64,000 nt of DNA from Parasphingorhabdus sp039968395 (GCF_039968395.1 NZ_JBDVPV010000004.1:62001-126000), one strand, 5' to 3'. Shown: positions 18,234-26,505, counted from the stretch's first letter. Numbers and translations: made by a program. The notes: generated from the sequence alone by a model not told the origin.

Positions 18234-18326
18234 GTCATAGTGCTGACCTCACCAACCGACAAGCAGGGACAATTTGCAGGCTCGAAAGCCAAACTTTCAG
18301 CCAGTCGATCGTTCGGGCCACTCCAG

Positions 18327-19028
18327 TCAATAAGACAGATCAACTTTCTCCGGCACCATCTTGCTCAGCATCTTGTTGCAGACCGAGAGGTTGCGCTGGA
18401 AAATATCATGCGCGTTCATCGCATTCAGAAACGCGACCAGCCCTGGCCATTTGGCAGCATCAGGCGGCCCGACAATCAGGTCCGTCTGCATCAGTTGCGC
18501 TGCAATGGAGATGTCAGCAATGGAAAGCGTGTCGCCAAGGAAATGAGCGCCGCCATCCAGCTGACCCTCCAGATAATCCCACAGCGGTGGCAATTTTTCA
18601 TTCCAGGTCTTGCGGGCCGTTTCGAGGTCCGGTTCACCCCCGGTCATGGATGCAAAGACAATCGGCCGAAAAACACCGCCGCCGCCATTCATGGCCATCA
18701 CGCTGTCTGCATATTCTTCCAACCAAAGCGTCCGGCCATGGAGGAACGGATCATCCGGGTAGAGGGCGGGTTCCCGACATTTCTTTTCCAGATAACCACA
18801 GATGGCCGAAGAGTCGGCGATCGTACCCGCCGGTCCTTCCGAACCCAAAGACGTATCACGCAAGGCGGGTATTCGCGCCAGCGGGCTGATTTCCAGATAC
18901 CAGTCCGGCATCGCCATGATATTAATCGCTTCGCACTCATAATCGAGGCCCTTTAACGCCAGAACGGCCTCCACTTTGCGCTGGAACGGGGAAAGCGGCG
19001 AACCGTAAACGATATAGGATGCAGTCAT
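18327..19028 (-). CDS. Glutathione S-transferase family protein
   Basis: The 233-residue protein has the two-domain GST layout: a thioredoxin-like N-terminus with YGSPLSPFQRKVEAVL and the IADSSAICGYLE motif (glutathione-binding serine), followed by a helical domain with FLGDTLSIADIS. Such proteins conjugate or reduce substrates with glutathione in the cytoplasm. ATG at 19028 begins the conserved strand and is preferred over one at 19070. The substrate cannot be told from sequence. The gene stands about 90 bases before cysK, with nothing evident between them. Confidence 0.87.
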   Translation of the reverse strand: MTASYIVYGSPLSPFQRKVEAVLALKGLDYECEAINIMAMPDWYLEISPLARIPALRDTSLGSEGPAGTIADSSAICGYLEKKCREPALYPDDPFLHGRTLWLEEYADSVMAMNGGGGVFRPIVFASMTGGEPDLETARKTWNEKLPPLWDYLEGQLDGGAHFLGDTLSIADISIAAQLMQTDLIVGPPDAAKWPGLVAFLNAMNAHDIFQRNLSVCNKMLSKMVPEKVDLSY

Positions 19029-19104
19029 TGCGATTGGACTTTCTGTACATGAAAAATTTTGCATAGCCACGGAGAGGCTGCCTGATCAAGCGCCCATCAA
19101 TGTC

Positions 19105-19137
19105 TAATGCGCTTTGGGCGCAAAAGCGGACGTTAGG
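19105..19137. repeat. Extragenic palindrome, copy 1 (diverged)
   Basis: The sequence CGCTTTgggcgcAAAAGCG with flanking TAATG and CGTTA forms an imperfect inverted repeat. It resembles the two better copies at 19681 and 20370 (core GTCCGCTTT / AAAGCGGAC). It lies at one edge of the two-gene accessory island, between the GST gene and the plus-strand membrane protein. Confidence 0.6.
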
Positions 19138-19208
19138 GTGTACTGATTACAACGTTTACAATTCTCGGGCATTTGTCATACAAAGAATATGCAACGGAGG
19201 CCCTGAGA

Positions 19209-19247
19209 ATGAGATATTTTTTGTATGTTTCTTCACGACAGAATTGA
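19209..19247 (+). CDS. Possible 12-residue leader peptide
   Basis: ATG at 19209 has a strong GGAGG ribosome site about eight bases upstream (19196-19200) and opens a 12-codon frame that ends at TGA 19245-19247. It overlaps the start of the next gene (ATG 19225), which has no ribosome site of its own. Translation of the short frame may deliver ribosomes to the downstream start. The peptide is hydrophobic and aromatic at first, then basic. An error in the start of the larger gene is the alternative. Confidence 0.4.
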   Translation: MRYFLYVSSRQN

Positions 19248-19650
19248 GCTTATTTGGAATATTCTCAACCCATATGGACTTACCGCTGCATTCTTTTTGA
19301 CAGCACTTGCTATCGGCCTCGATGTGTACGCTAAGGCGAAGCCACTACTGCCACTCTATTTTGTTTCATCCTTTTTCTTTGCGCTTTTCGCTGCATTTGT
19401 CGTTGGATATATGCTCCACCAAATCCCAAATAACTTCGATCCATTTTCCACCACTCTTTTCACATTCGGTTTAGCGGCGTCTCCATTTGCCTTTTGCTTA
19501 TTGATTGGCGGAATGTCGGGAAAGGGCTTTCGCTTGGATATGTTTGCTGGAACCTCTTCATTGGTTCTTCTGCCTCTGGCGGCAGGGCTGGTGACTTATT
19601 TTTTCGTTAGAATTCAGTCTTCTCTTTGGCACGGCGTTTTTTGGAATTAG
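19225..19650 (+). CDS. Unrecognised four-helix membrane protein
   Basis: The 141-residue product is strongly hydrophobic, with about four membrane segments (near 15-32, 40-62, 73-95 and 108-128), and no conserved motif I recognise. It stands alone on the plus strand between minus-strand genes, flanked by extragenic palindromes at 19105 and 19681. Base composition looks more AT-rich than its neighbours. No good ribosome site precedes ATG 19225, but an overlapping 12-codon frame with a strong site does. Function unknown. Confidence 0.6.
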   Translation: MFLHDRIELIWNILNPYGLTAAFFLTALAIGLDVYAKAKPLLPLYFVSSFFFALFAAFVVGYMLHQIPNNFDPFSTTLFTFGLAASPFAFCLLIGGMSGKGFRLDMFAGTSSLVLLPLAAGLVTYFFVRIQSSLWHGVFWN

Positions 19651-19680
19651 ACAACAATTTGGTGTCCCTAGTCGAATATC

Positions 19681-19712
19681 CCAATGTCCGCTTTCGGGAT
19701 AAAGCAGACACC
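19681..19712. repeat. Extragenic palindrome, copy 2
   Basis: CCAATGTCCGCTTTcgggatAAAGCAGACA is an inverted repeat with one mismatch in the stem and a six-base loop. It is nearly identical to copy 3 at 20370. It sits between two convergent genes and might also act as a terminator-like hairpin, though no T-tract follows. Confidence 0.75.
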
Positions 19713-19723
19713 CCCTTTGGGCA

Positions 19724-20434
19724 CTAGGTCTTTTGCTTTGCGACAGAATGTACGGAGAATATTCTGTAGATGCCCTGCGAGCAGCCTTGAAAGCTACCGT
19801 CTTCTGTGGTCCTGATTGCAGAAGCCAGATCGTCGAACAAGCAGTGTTCGTTTACGAGAAGCTCCTTCGCCTTGGAATTGCATGAGAGAGGAGAGCAAAA
19901 CAGATAGTCCTCGCCATTGACAACATCGTAGCCCAATAATTCAAGCCTTGCGCTTGCGATCGGCTCTTCCACATTTGTCTCAACACCTGCAGAAGGCAAA
20001 GGTGATACTGGTCGCCATGATGTTTTTTTGAACTCTCTGCCATCAGAATCCAATTCCTGTTCATAGGCTTCGTAGTAAAACAAACGTGCTTCACTCAAAT
20101 CGACTTGATTCTTTTTATTCAACTCGATGAGCACTTGCTCACTGTTTGCAAAGCCAAATCCATTATGCTTCCACCCGTCATCGGGCGAGATGGTGTTTTC
20201 ACTTACGCAGGATGAAGCACTACAAACTTCAAGGACGTGATCAAGTCCAGGTTTCAGCCAGTTAGGTGTTTGCTCAACGTTTTTATATAGATAGCCAGCT
20301 GAGATCATAGGCATTTGGTATAGCGAAACTTCGCAATCGACAATCTCAAAAGCGAATAAGTTTCTATCACCAATGTCCGCTTTGTGGATAAAGCGGACAA
20401 TCGCAAACACTCCCGAAAAACCCCGGTAACACAA
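19724..20434 (-). CDS. Unrecognised cysteine-rich protein, 5' end possibly altered by a palindrome
   Basis: The 236-codon frame starts with TTG at 20434; the first ATG is about 40 codons in (20314). I do not recognise the family. The product has no signal peptide or membrane segment and contains several cysteine groups (CSASSC, CSPLSC). Codons 12-22 of the frame are translated from palindrome copy 3 (20370-20400), so the native start has probably been lost or replaced. A truncated or inactive gene is a real possibility. It is flanked on the other side by palindrome copy 2. Confidence 0.5.
   Translation of the reverse strand: MCYRGFSGVFAIVRFIHKADIGDRNLFAFEIVDCEVSLYQMPMISAGYLYKNVEQTPNWLKPGLDHVLEVCSASSCVSENTISPDDGWKHNGFGFANSEQVLIELNKKNQVDLSEARLFYYEAYEQELDSDGREFKKTSWRPVSPLPSAGVETNVEEPIASARLELLGYDVVNGEDYLFCSPLSCNSKAKELLVNEHCLFDDLASAIRTTEDGSFQGCSQGIYRIFSVHSVAKQKT
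20370..20400. repeat. Extragenic palindrome, copy 3 (perfect stem)
   Basis: TGTCCGCTTT gtggat AAAGCGGACA is a perfect 10-bp inverted repeat with a six-base loop, preceded by CCAA as in copy 2. It lies at the 5' end of the hypothetical gene on the minus strand and contributes codons if translation begins at 20434. Confidence 0.8.
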
Positions 20435-20456
20435 ATCTGTTTAGCCGAAACTCACG

Positions 20457-21152
20457 TCACGGGTTTCGAGAAAGAACACTATTCTGCTTCCACAAGAAAA
20501 ACCAGATCATCATCGGTGCCACAATCAGCGGTCCGAACAAAATGAAGGCCACCGGAATATCCAGTTCCGCATAGAATTCCGCGAGTGGGGCACGAACGGA
20601 GATAACGAATGCCCAGATCATTCGCGCCAGATGCCGCCGAATACGAAGCGCCTCACGCTGATCGGGTTTGACGAAAAAGTTCGCATCCCCGGCAAGCAAC
20701 ACCAACGGAATGATACAGATAACCAGCGGGCCAATCGCTGGAATTTGCCCCGCCAGAACCGTGGGGATTGCCATTGACGTGAAGACCGCCATGACAGCCA
20801 AAAGAAAAATGGACCAACCATATTCTGCCCGCCGAACCTTGTCTGACCCAGGCTTCAGTGCCAGCCATGCCGTCGCGATTGCGTATACGGAAGCACATGC
20901 TGCCACCATCAGTGGCGGCGCCATTCGCGTTGCCAGTAAAATCAGTGCCGTGATCGCAACGAGCACCACGCAAACCATAAAAGTGCGGCCGGACCAGATG
21001 TGGACCGGACTGCCTTTTTTCGTGGAAAGCGCCAATATTGCAGCGAGCAATCCAATCACACCAATGCCAATATGCGCGTAATAGCTAAACGGACCGAATG
21101 GTGCCGGATCAAAAATATTGACAGGATCTACTGGTATCACATCCGCCCCCAC
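20457..21152 (-). CDS. DUF2306-like integral membrane protein
   Basis: The 231-residue product has about seven predicted membrane segments and the general pattern of predicted membrane proteins of the DUF2306 type, with HIWSGRTFM and a RRAEYGWSIF loop. The frame starts with GTG at 21152, four bases after the purT stop, with an AAAGAAG-like ribosome site overlapping that stop. It therefore probably shares a transcript with purT. No enzymatic motif was seen. Function unknown. Confidence 0.65.
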   Translation of the reverse strand: MGADVIPVDPVNIFDPAPFGPFSYYAHIGIGVIGLLAAILALSTKKGSPVHIWSGRTFMVCVVLVAITALILLATRMAPPLMVAACASVYAIATAWLALKPGSDKVRRAEYGWSIFLLAVMAVFTSMAIPTVLAGQIPAIGPLVICIIPLVLLAGDANFFVKPDQREALRIRRHLARMIWAFVISVRAPLAEFYAELDIPVAFILFGPLIVAPMMIWFFLWKQNSVLSRNP

Positions 21153-21156
21153 TTCT

Positions 21157-22347
21157 TTAGTCGTATTGAATCTTTACGCGGTCAGCTGCTTTTTTTGCCA
21201 GCAATCGCGCCGCATCGGTATCTTTTCCGGTTGCCAGAGCAACGGCCATCCGGCGATAAGGCCGGGTTATCGGTTTGCCGAAAATCCGGACGTCTACCTC
21301 TGCTCCTCCACGGCCCAAAGCGAGGGCTTCATCTACACCGCCAAACGCAAATTTATCGCTATCTCGATCAGCCAAAATTACAGCGCTGGCGCTCGCTAGC
21401 GCGGTCAGGGCAATATGCGGAATCGGCAAGCCCATGATCGCACGGGCATGCAAGTCAAATTCGCTAAGGTTCTGACCGATCAGCGTCACCATGCCAGTAT
21501 CATGCGGTCGCGGACTGAGTTCAGAGAAAATGACCTCACCTTCTTTGGTCACGAAGAACTCGACACCGAACAAGCCCCAGCCCTTTCCACCACCACCGAG
21601 ATTTTCGACCACCTTGCGCGCCATATCCTGCGCGGCTGCAAGCGCATCTTGACTCATCTCCGCCGGTTGCCAGCTTTCCTGATAATCACCGCGTTCCTGA
21701 CGATGGCCGATCGGTGGACAGAACAACACATCGCCTCTGGTTCGTACGGTTAGCAAGGTAATCTCATAGTCAAAGTCGATAAATTGCTCGACAATTACCC
21801 GTTTGCGGTCGCCGCGCATGTTGTCGACAGCATAGTTCCACGCCTCTTCAAGCTGATCCGCGCTATCTACCTTGCTTTGACCCTTGCCCGAAGAGGACAT
21901 GACCGGTTTGATTACCAGCGGCAGGCCGATATCTTCAGCTGCACTGGCAACCTGTTCGAAGCTCTCGGCATAATGATAGCGAGAAGTCCTCAGGCCCAAT
22001 TCTTGCGCTGCCACATCGCGGATCGCATCGCGGTTCATCGTCAGCTGGGTTGCCCGGGCCGAGGGCACGATATTATAGCCCTCTCCTTCCATCTCGGCGA
22101 GAATTTCAGTGCGAATGGCTTCGACCTCGGGGACAACCAGATCCGGTTTGTGTTTTACGATAGCCGCCCGCAGCTTTTCGCCGTCAAGCATCGAAAACAC
22201 TTCTGAAGCATCCGACACCTGCATCGCAGGCGCGTTCTCATAGGCATCACAGGCGATCACAAAGGCGCCCAGTCGCTTGGCCGAAATAACGAATTCCCGA
22301 CCCAGTTCGCCGGAACCAAGGAGAAGGATTTTGCGCGTAAAAGACAT
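21157..22347 (-). CDS. purT: Formate-dependent phosphoribosylglycinamide formyltransferase PurT
   Basis: PurT makes formyl-GAR from GAR, formate and ATP in purine synthesis, replacing the folate-dependent PurN reaction. The 396-residue ATP-grasp protein has the N-terminal LLLGSGELGREF loop, VVPEVEAIRTEIL, the ATP-binding KPVMSSSGKGQS loop, and the metal-binding FSELSPRPHDTGMVTL segment, all typical of PurT rather than PurK. ATG at 22347 gives the family start MSFTRKILLLG; a start six codons upstream is less likely. It is followed closely by a DUF2306-like gene. Confidence 0.95.
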   Translation of the reverse strand: MSFTRKILLLGSGELGREFVISAKRLGAFVIACDAYENAPAMQVSDASEVFSMLDGEKLRAAIVKHKPDLVVPEVEAIRTEILAEMEGEGYNIVPSARATQLTMNRDAIRDVAAQELGLRTSRYHYAESFEQVASAAEDIGLPLVIKPVMSSSGKGQSKVDSADQLEEAWNYAVDNMRGDRKRVIVEQFIDFDYEITLLTVRTRGDVLFCPPIGHRQERGDYQESWQPAEMSQDALAAAQDMARKVVENLGGGGKGWGLFGVEFFVTKEGEVIFSELSPRPHDTGMVTLIGQNLSEFDLHARAIMGLPIPHIALTALASASAVILADRDSDKFAFGGVDEALALGRGGAEVDVRIFGKPITRPYRRMAVALATGKDTDAARLLAKKAADRVKIQYD

Positions 22348-22374
22348 TGTCGGACGGTATATCAAAAAACATCG

Positions 22375-22394
22375 GTCGTCATCCCGAACTTGAT
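22375..22394. repeat. Half of a GTCATCCCG-type extragenic repeat (fragment)
   Basis: The sequence around CGTCATCCCGAACTTGAT resembles one arm of the extragenic palindromic repeats common in alphaproteobacteria (GTCATCCCG...ACTTGAT...CGGGAT), but the second arm is missing. It lies between purT and the VOC gene. Confidence 0.4.
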
Positions 22395-22441
22395 GATGTT
22401 CAGATACTTACGGTCTAAACAGATACAAAATTTTGAGTTCG

Positions 22442-22906
22442 CTAAGCGTCTTCTGCTGACATCATTTCCGACATGCGCCGATTCAATTCCTCGGGGCTGA
22501 CATCTTCAATATGCGTAGACAGCGTCCACTCATGCCCGAATGGGTCCTTGATCCAGCCTGCACGATCGCCATAAAACTGATCTTCCACAGGACGTACAGC
22601 CGTCGCGCCTGCTTCCACTGCCTTTGCAAATGCCGCGTCGCTATCCTTGACATAGATCATCAGGCTCGAAGTAGCACCTCCTCGCTTTTTCGGCCCGAGC
22701 TTTTCCATTTCCGGAAATTCATCCGCCAACATCACATGACTGTCGCCAATCAGCATATCAGCATGACCAATCTTGTCGCCCATGGGCATGCGCATGACTT
22801 CCGTCGCGCCGAACGCTGCCTTGTAGAATTCGATCGCCGCTGCTGCGTCATCGACCACCAGGTAGGCCGTTACACTGTGATATCCGTCCTCTTTCCACTT
22901 TGTCAT
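22442..22906 (-). CDS. VOC-superfamily (PhnB/glyoxalase-like) protein
   Basis: The 154-residue protein is a single-chain vicinal-oxygen-chelate fold with two beta-alpha-beta-beta-beta modules: AAAIEFYKAAFGATEVMR in the first and DSDAAFAKAVEAGAT and DRAGWIKDPFGHEW in the second. The pattern matches the PhnB-like subgroup of uncharacterised proteins. Metal ligands are not certain: His47 (IGHAD) and the late GHEW histidine are candidates. Function and substrate are unknown. It faces the zinc-type TonB receptor divergently. Confidence 0.85.
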   Translation of the reverse strand: MTKWKEDGYHSVTAYLVVDDAAAAIEFYKAAFGATEVMRMPMGDKIGHADMLIGDSHVMLADEFPEMEKLGPKKRGGATSSLMIYVKDSDAAFAKAVEAGATAVRPVEDQFYGDRAGWIKDPFGHEWTLSTHIEDVSPEELNRRMSEMMSAEDA

Positions 22907-22983
22907 TCGCTTCTCCTCTCCAAATCTCCGTTGAAATTCATAGCAAATTTCAATCGGTCTGGCGACAGCTGCAAATTTACAAT

Positions 22984-22998
22984 TGATATATTATATCA
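22984..22998. promoter_or_regulatory. Candidate Zur operator before the zinc-type TonB receptor
   Basis: TGATATA T TATATCA is a perfect 7-1-7 inverted repeat, ending about 50 bases before the ATG of the TonB receptor at 23048. Zur boxes in alphaproteobacteria are AT-rich palindromes of this size. The downstream protein has a metal-binding acidic/histidine loop, so zinc-dependent repression is plausible. Fur-family operators for iron can look similar. Confidence 0.5.
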
Positions 22999-23047
22999 TT
23001 ACGTCTAACGCCTCTGACACAAAGTCCTCAAATTATTGCGAGTAGTC

Positions 23048-25204
23048 ATGTCCTTATCCAATTCCCCCGCTTCTTCCCTGTCCCGTTTGCTGGCGTCGAC
23101 AGCTTTGCTGGCCGCCTCCCTCTCCCCCGCTTTTGCGCAAACGAATGATTCTGGTCAGGAAGAGGCTGGCGGAGATGATTTTCACAATGACGACGCGATT
23201 GTTGTCACAGCTCCATATCTTGAAAGACTGGACATATTGGCGGGCACGTCCGTCCTGACTGGCGATCAGCTCACCAACGATTTGCGCGGTCAGATCGGAG
23301 ACAGCCTGACCAAATTGCCTGGCATCTCCTCCACCAGCTTTGCTCCTGGCTCTTCGCGGCCAGTATTGCGCGGTTTTCAGGGGCCACGTGTGCGGGTTCT
23401 TACCGATGGCATTGGCGCACTGGATGCATCCAATACTTCCGTAGATCACGCGGTCACGATCAACCCTCTTACAGCCCAGCGTATCGAAGTCCTGCGCGGA
23501 CCGGCCGTATTGCTATTTGGCGGCGACGCGATTGGCGGCGCGGTCAATGTGATCGACAAGCGTATTCCACGCGATGTTCCAGACGAGGCCTTTCACATTG
23601 ATGCGATCGCCGGCTATGGCAGCGCGGCCAACGACTATAGCATTGGCGGATCGCTTGATGTGCCGCTAAGTGACACATTGGTTTTTCACGTCAATGGTGC
23701 CTATCGCGATACTGGCGACACCGACATATCCGGCTTTGTGCTGGCGCCCGAACTGCGGGCCGACGTGCTCGCTCAGGTCGCCGAGGAAACAGAAGAAGGC
23801 AATCTCGACGAAGCAGCGGAGCTGGCCGAAACTGCTGATCAACAGGACACGATTGCGAACACGGCCAGCCGCACGGTTAGCGCGGCAACCGGCCTCGCCT
23901 ATATTGGCGAAGGCGGCAATATCGGTTTTTCGGTCAGTTATTACGACACGAACTATGGCGTCCCGGCGCGTCCGGGTGCTGAACATGCCCATGGTGATGA
24001 AGATGGCGGCGAAGAAGAAGAGGAAGAAGGTCCGGTCACGATCGACCTCGAACAGATTCGAGTCGATCTGCGGGCTGGCGTCAACCTTGGTGATGGGTTC
24101 TTTGAATCGCTTAACCTGCGCGCAGGCTATTCCGATTACGAACATACTGAATTTGAAGGCGATGAAGTCGGAACTGTGTTTACCGTTGAAGGCATAGAAG
24201 CCCGTGCGGAGCTGGTCCAGAACGAACGCAACGGCTGGCGCGGGGTGATCGGAACACAGTTACTCGTGCGTGATTTCAATGCCATCGGTGCAGAAGCCTT
24301 TGTCCCGAAAAACTCCGTTGAAAGCATCGCTCTTTTTACTATTCAGGAGATTGATCTCGGCAATTTCGAGGTTGAGGTCGCGGGGCGTTATGACAGTACC
24401 GATATCTCGTCCAATATCGTCAGTTTCGATCGCAGTTTTGACAGCGTTTCCGGTGCCCTCGGCCTGGCCTATGCGCCGGACGAAAGTGGCCTTAAAGTCG
24501 GAGTAAATGTCTCACGTTCGGAGCGGGCGCCCTCGCCGGAAGAACTGCTGTCCAACGGACCTCATATCGCTACACAGGCCTTTGAAATCGGCAATCCGAC
24601 TTTCACAACAGAAAAAAGCCTGGGCGGTGAGCTCTATGCGCGCTGGAATTCAGAGGGCATCCAGTTAAGCGCCACTGTTTACGCCAATATTTTCGACGAT
24701 TATATTTTTGAGACCGCAACCGGTGCAGAAGAAGACGGCTTGCCTGTCTTCCAGTTTTTCCAACAGGATGCCACTTATTATGGTGTGGAAGCCTCCGCAT
24801 CCTTTGTTGTCGGTCGTGCTGGCGGGTTTGAGTTCGTCACTGACGGAGTTGCTGATTTCGTCCGGGCAAAAATCCGGAATGGCGGCGGCCCCGTACCACG
24901 GATTCCGCCTTTGCGTCTGTTGGGCGGGATCGGAGCTCAAAGCGATGCCATAGACCTTCGAGCTGAGCTGGAATGGTCGGACAGTCAAAATCGCGTCACT
25001 ACTTTTGAGACGCCAACCAGCAGCTTCACCATGGTCAATGCGTCAGCTGCCTGGCGGCCATTGGGTAAAAACGGTGGTGTCACCCTGCTGGCATCCGCAA
25101 ACAATATTTTCGACGTGAATGCGCGCCGTCATGCCTCGTTCACGAAAGACTTTGTACCTCTGTCCGGGCGTGATATTCGCGTGAGTGCGAAATTCAGTTT
25201 TTAG
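23048..25204 (+). CDS. TonB-dependent outer-membrane receptor, probable zinc uptake (ZnuD type)
   Basis: The 718-residue protein has an N-terminal signal peptide ending near AFAQ, a plug domain with the IVVTAP start (TonB-box-like), GFQGPRVRVLTDG and RIEVLRGPAVLLFGGDAIGGAVNVID, and a C-terminal beta-barrel ending in phenylalanine. A loop near residues 310-330 is rich in His, Asp and Glu, including a run of six glutamates, as in zinc receptors of the ZnuD group. Plug motifs and the loop, plus a candidate Zur operator upstream, support zinc. Nickel or copper cannot be excluded. ATG 23048 is preferred over an in-frame TTG at 23036. Confidence 0.82.
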   Translation: MSLSNSPASSLSRLLASTALLAASLSPAFAQTNDSGQEEAGGDDFHNDDAIVVTAPYLERLDILAGTSVLTGDQLTNDLRGQIGDSLTKLPGISSTSFAPGSSRPVLRGFQGPRVRVLTDGIGALDASNTSVDHAVTINPLTAQRIEVLRGPAVLLFGGDAIGGAVNVIDKRIPRDVPDEAFHIDAIAGYGSAANDYSIGGSLDVPLSDTLVFHVNGAYRDTGDTDISGFVLAPELRADVLAQVAEETEEGNLDEAAELAETADQQDTIANTASRTVSAATGLAYIGEGGNIGFSVSYYDTNYGVPARPGAEHAHGDEDGGEEEEEEGPVTIDLEQIRVDLRAGVNLGDGFFESLNLRAGYSDYEHTEFEGDEVGTVFTVEGIEARAELVQNERNGWRGVIGTQLLVRDFNAIGAEAFVPKNSVESIALFTIQEIDLGNFEVEVAGRYDSTDISSNIVSFDRSFDSVSGALGLAYAPDESGLKVGVNVSRSERAPSPEELLSNGPHIATQAFEIGNPTFTTEKSLGGELYARWNSEGIQLSATVYANIFDDYIFETATGAEEDGLPVFQFFQQDATYYGVEASASFVVGRAGGFEFVTDGVADFVRAKIRNGGGPVPRIPPLRLLGGIGAQSDAIDLRAELEWSDSQNRVTTFETPTSSFTMVNASAAWRPLGKNGGVTLLASANNIFDVNARRHASFTKDFVPLSGRDIRVSAKFSF

Positions 25205-25215
25205 GACATTACAAG

Positions 25216-25341
25216 ATGCAGAAAATCATTGTCGCTTTTTTGATCAGTTCCACCTTGGTGCTGAGCGCCTGCAACACGGTAAAAGGCGTTGGCCGGGATA
25301 TTGAATCGGTCGGACAGGCCGGCGAAGAGGTCATCAACTAG
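25216..25341 (+). CDS. Entericidin-like small lipoprotein
   Basis: A 41-residue frame begins with ATG at 25216 after an AGGA ribosome site. The product has a short charged start, a hydrophobic stretch and the lipobox LSAC, then the NTVKGVGRDIESVGQAGEE pattern seen in entericidin A/B family lipoproteins. These are small cell-envelope lipoproteins linked in E. coli to a toxin-antidote pair. Only one copy is present here, just after the zinc-type TonB receptor. It ends 16 bases before the tatC stop on the other strand. Confidence 0.85.
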   Translation: MQKIIVAFLISSTLVLSACNTVKGVGRDIESVGQAGEEVIN

Positions 25342-25357
25342 GCGCCGATGTCGGTTT

Positions 25358-26137
25358 CTACTCGGTGCCTTCAACCTCGGATCGCTTGCGATCAGTAAAC
25401 CACATGATTGCAAGTGAGACTTCATAAAGCAGAATGAGCGGAATACCGAGCATGAGCTGCGAAACGACATCTGGTGGTGTCAAGATCGCTGCCAAAGCGA
25501 ATGCGGCCACGACCATATACCTGCGCAAACCCTTTAGCTGGTCACGCGTGACCAGTCCCGCCCGATTAAGCAGCAGCAGTAATACCGGCAACTGGAAACA
25601 AACGCCAAATGCGAGAATGAACTGCATCACCAGTGACAGGTAGTCGCCCATGGCTGGCAGGGCTTCCTGGGTTAGCCCGCCAACCTGTCCTTCAAATCCA
25701 AGGAAAAACCGGAACGCAGTCGGCATGACGATATAATATGCAAGTGCCGCACCAGCAGTAAAAAGAACTGGAGTTGCAAACAAAAAGGGCAAAAATGCCT
25801 TCTTTTCATTGGCGTAGAGGCCGGGCGCCACAAAAGTCCAAAGCTGATTGGATATGATTGGAAAGGCGATGAAAAACGCCGCGAACATCGCGACTTTGAT
25901 CTCGACGAAAAAGGCTTCGTAGAGCTTGGTGTAAATGAGCTTGCCTTCACCGGCGGGAAACGCATCTGTCAGGGGGACGACCAGCAGTCCGAATATTTCG
26001 TCCGCGAAAAACAAACTGAACGCGAATGCAATGACCAGCGCCACCACCGCCCAAAGCAGTCGCTGACGCAGTTCGATCAGGTGCTCGAGCAATGGCGCCT
26101 TGCTGTCATCTATGTCCGGTGCCGCTGGTTTGTTCAT
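25358..26137 (-). CDS. tatC: Twin-arginine translocase subunit TatC
   Basis: TatC recognises the twin-arginine signal peptide and forms the core of the Tat export complex in the inner membrane. The 259-residue protein has six membrane segments and the LLEHLIELRQRLLW start and the FFVEIKVAMFAAFFIAFP region typical of TatC. ATG at 26137 overlaps the tatB stop as ATGA. It is the last gene of the scpA-scpB-tatA-tatB-tatC block. Confidence 0.97.
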   Translation of the reverse strand: MNKPAAPDIDDSKAPLLEHLIELRQRLLWAVVALVIAFAFSLFFADEIFGLLVVPLTDAFPAGEGKLIYTKLYEAFFVEIKVAMFAAFFIAFPIISNQLWTFVAPGLYANEKKAFLPFLFATPVLFTAGAALAYYIVMPTAFRFFLGFEGQVGGLTQEALPAMGDYLSLVMQFILAFGVCFQLPVLLLLLNRAGLVTRDQLKGLRRYMVVAAFALAAILTPPDVVSQLMLGIPLILLYEVSLAIMWFTDRKRSEVEGTE

Positions 26138-26505
26138 GGCTTTGATATATCGTCGGTTTTGTCGCCAGCACTGTCATTCAATGGCAAATCTTGTTGCTCC
26201 GAACCTGCAGCGGGTGGATCCGGTGATGGTCCTTCAAGTGCTTCCATTTTGGGCTCATCGTCGGAAATAGCAGGATGCTCACGCATGATCCGGTCATTTT
26301 CGGATGCCCATTTCTTCTCCATTTCCTGCAAATCTGCTTCTCGAACCATAGCGTCCAGCCCGGTCCGGAAATTGTTCATCACGCCGCGGGCCTTGCTCAT
26401 CCATTTACCAGCGGTGGACAGCGCACGAGGCAATTCCTTCGGGCCGATGACGACAACGGCAACGATCGCGATAATCGCGATCTCGGAGAATGATAAATCA
26501 AACAT
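26134..26505 (-). CDS. tatB: Twin-arginine translocase subunit TatB
   Basis: TatB works with TatC as the signal-peptide receptor. The 123-residue protein starts with MFDLSFSEI, has a membrane helix and the VIGPKELPRAL hinge (Gly-Pro-Lys-Glu-Leu-Pro) that separates TatB from TatA, then an amphipathic helix and a charged, acidic tail. It lies between tatA and tatC and overlaps tatC by ATGA. Confidence 0.96.
   Translation of the reverse strand: MFDLSFSEIAIIAIVAVVVIGPKELPRALSTAGKWMSKARGVMNNFRTGLDAMVREADLQEMEKKWASENDRIMREHPAISDDEPKMEALEGPSPDPPAAGSEQQDLPLNDSAGDKTDDISKP

Noticed and set aside
25341..25371. GGCGCCGA / TCGGTGCC inverted repeat at the entericidin-tatC junction
   Set aside because: No T-tract follows and it overlaps the tatC stop; too weak to call a terminator.
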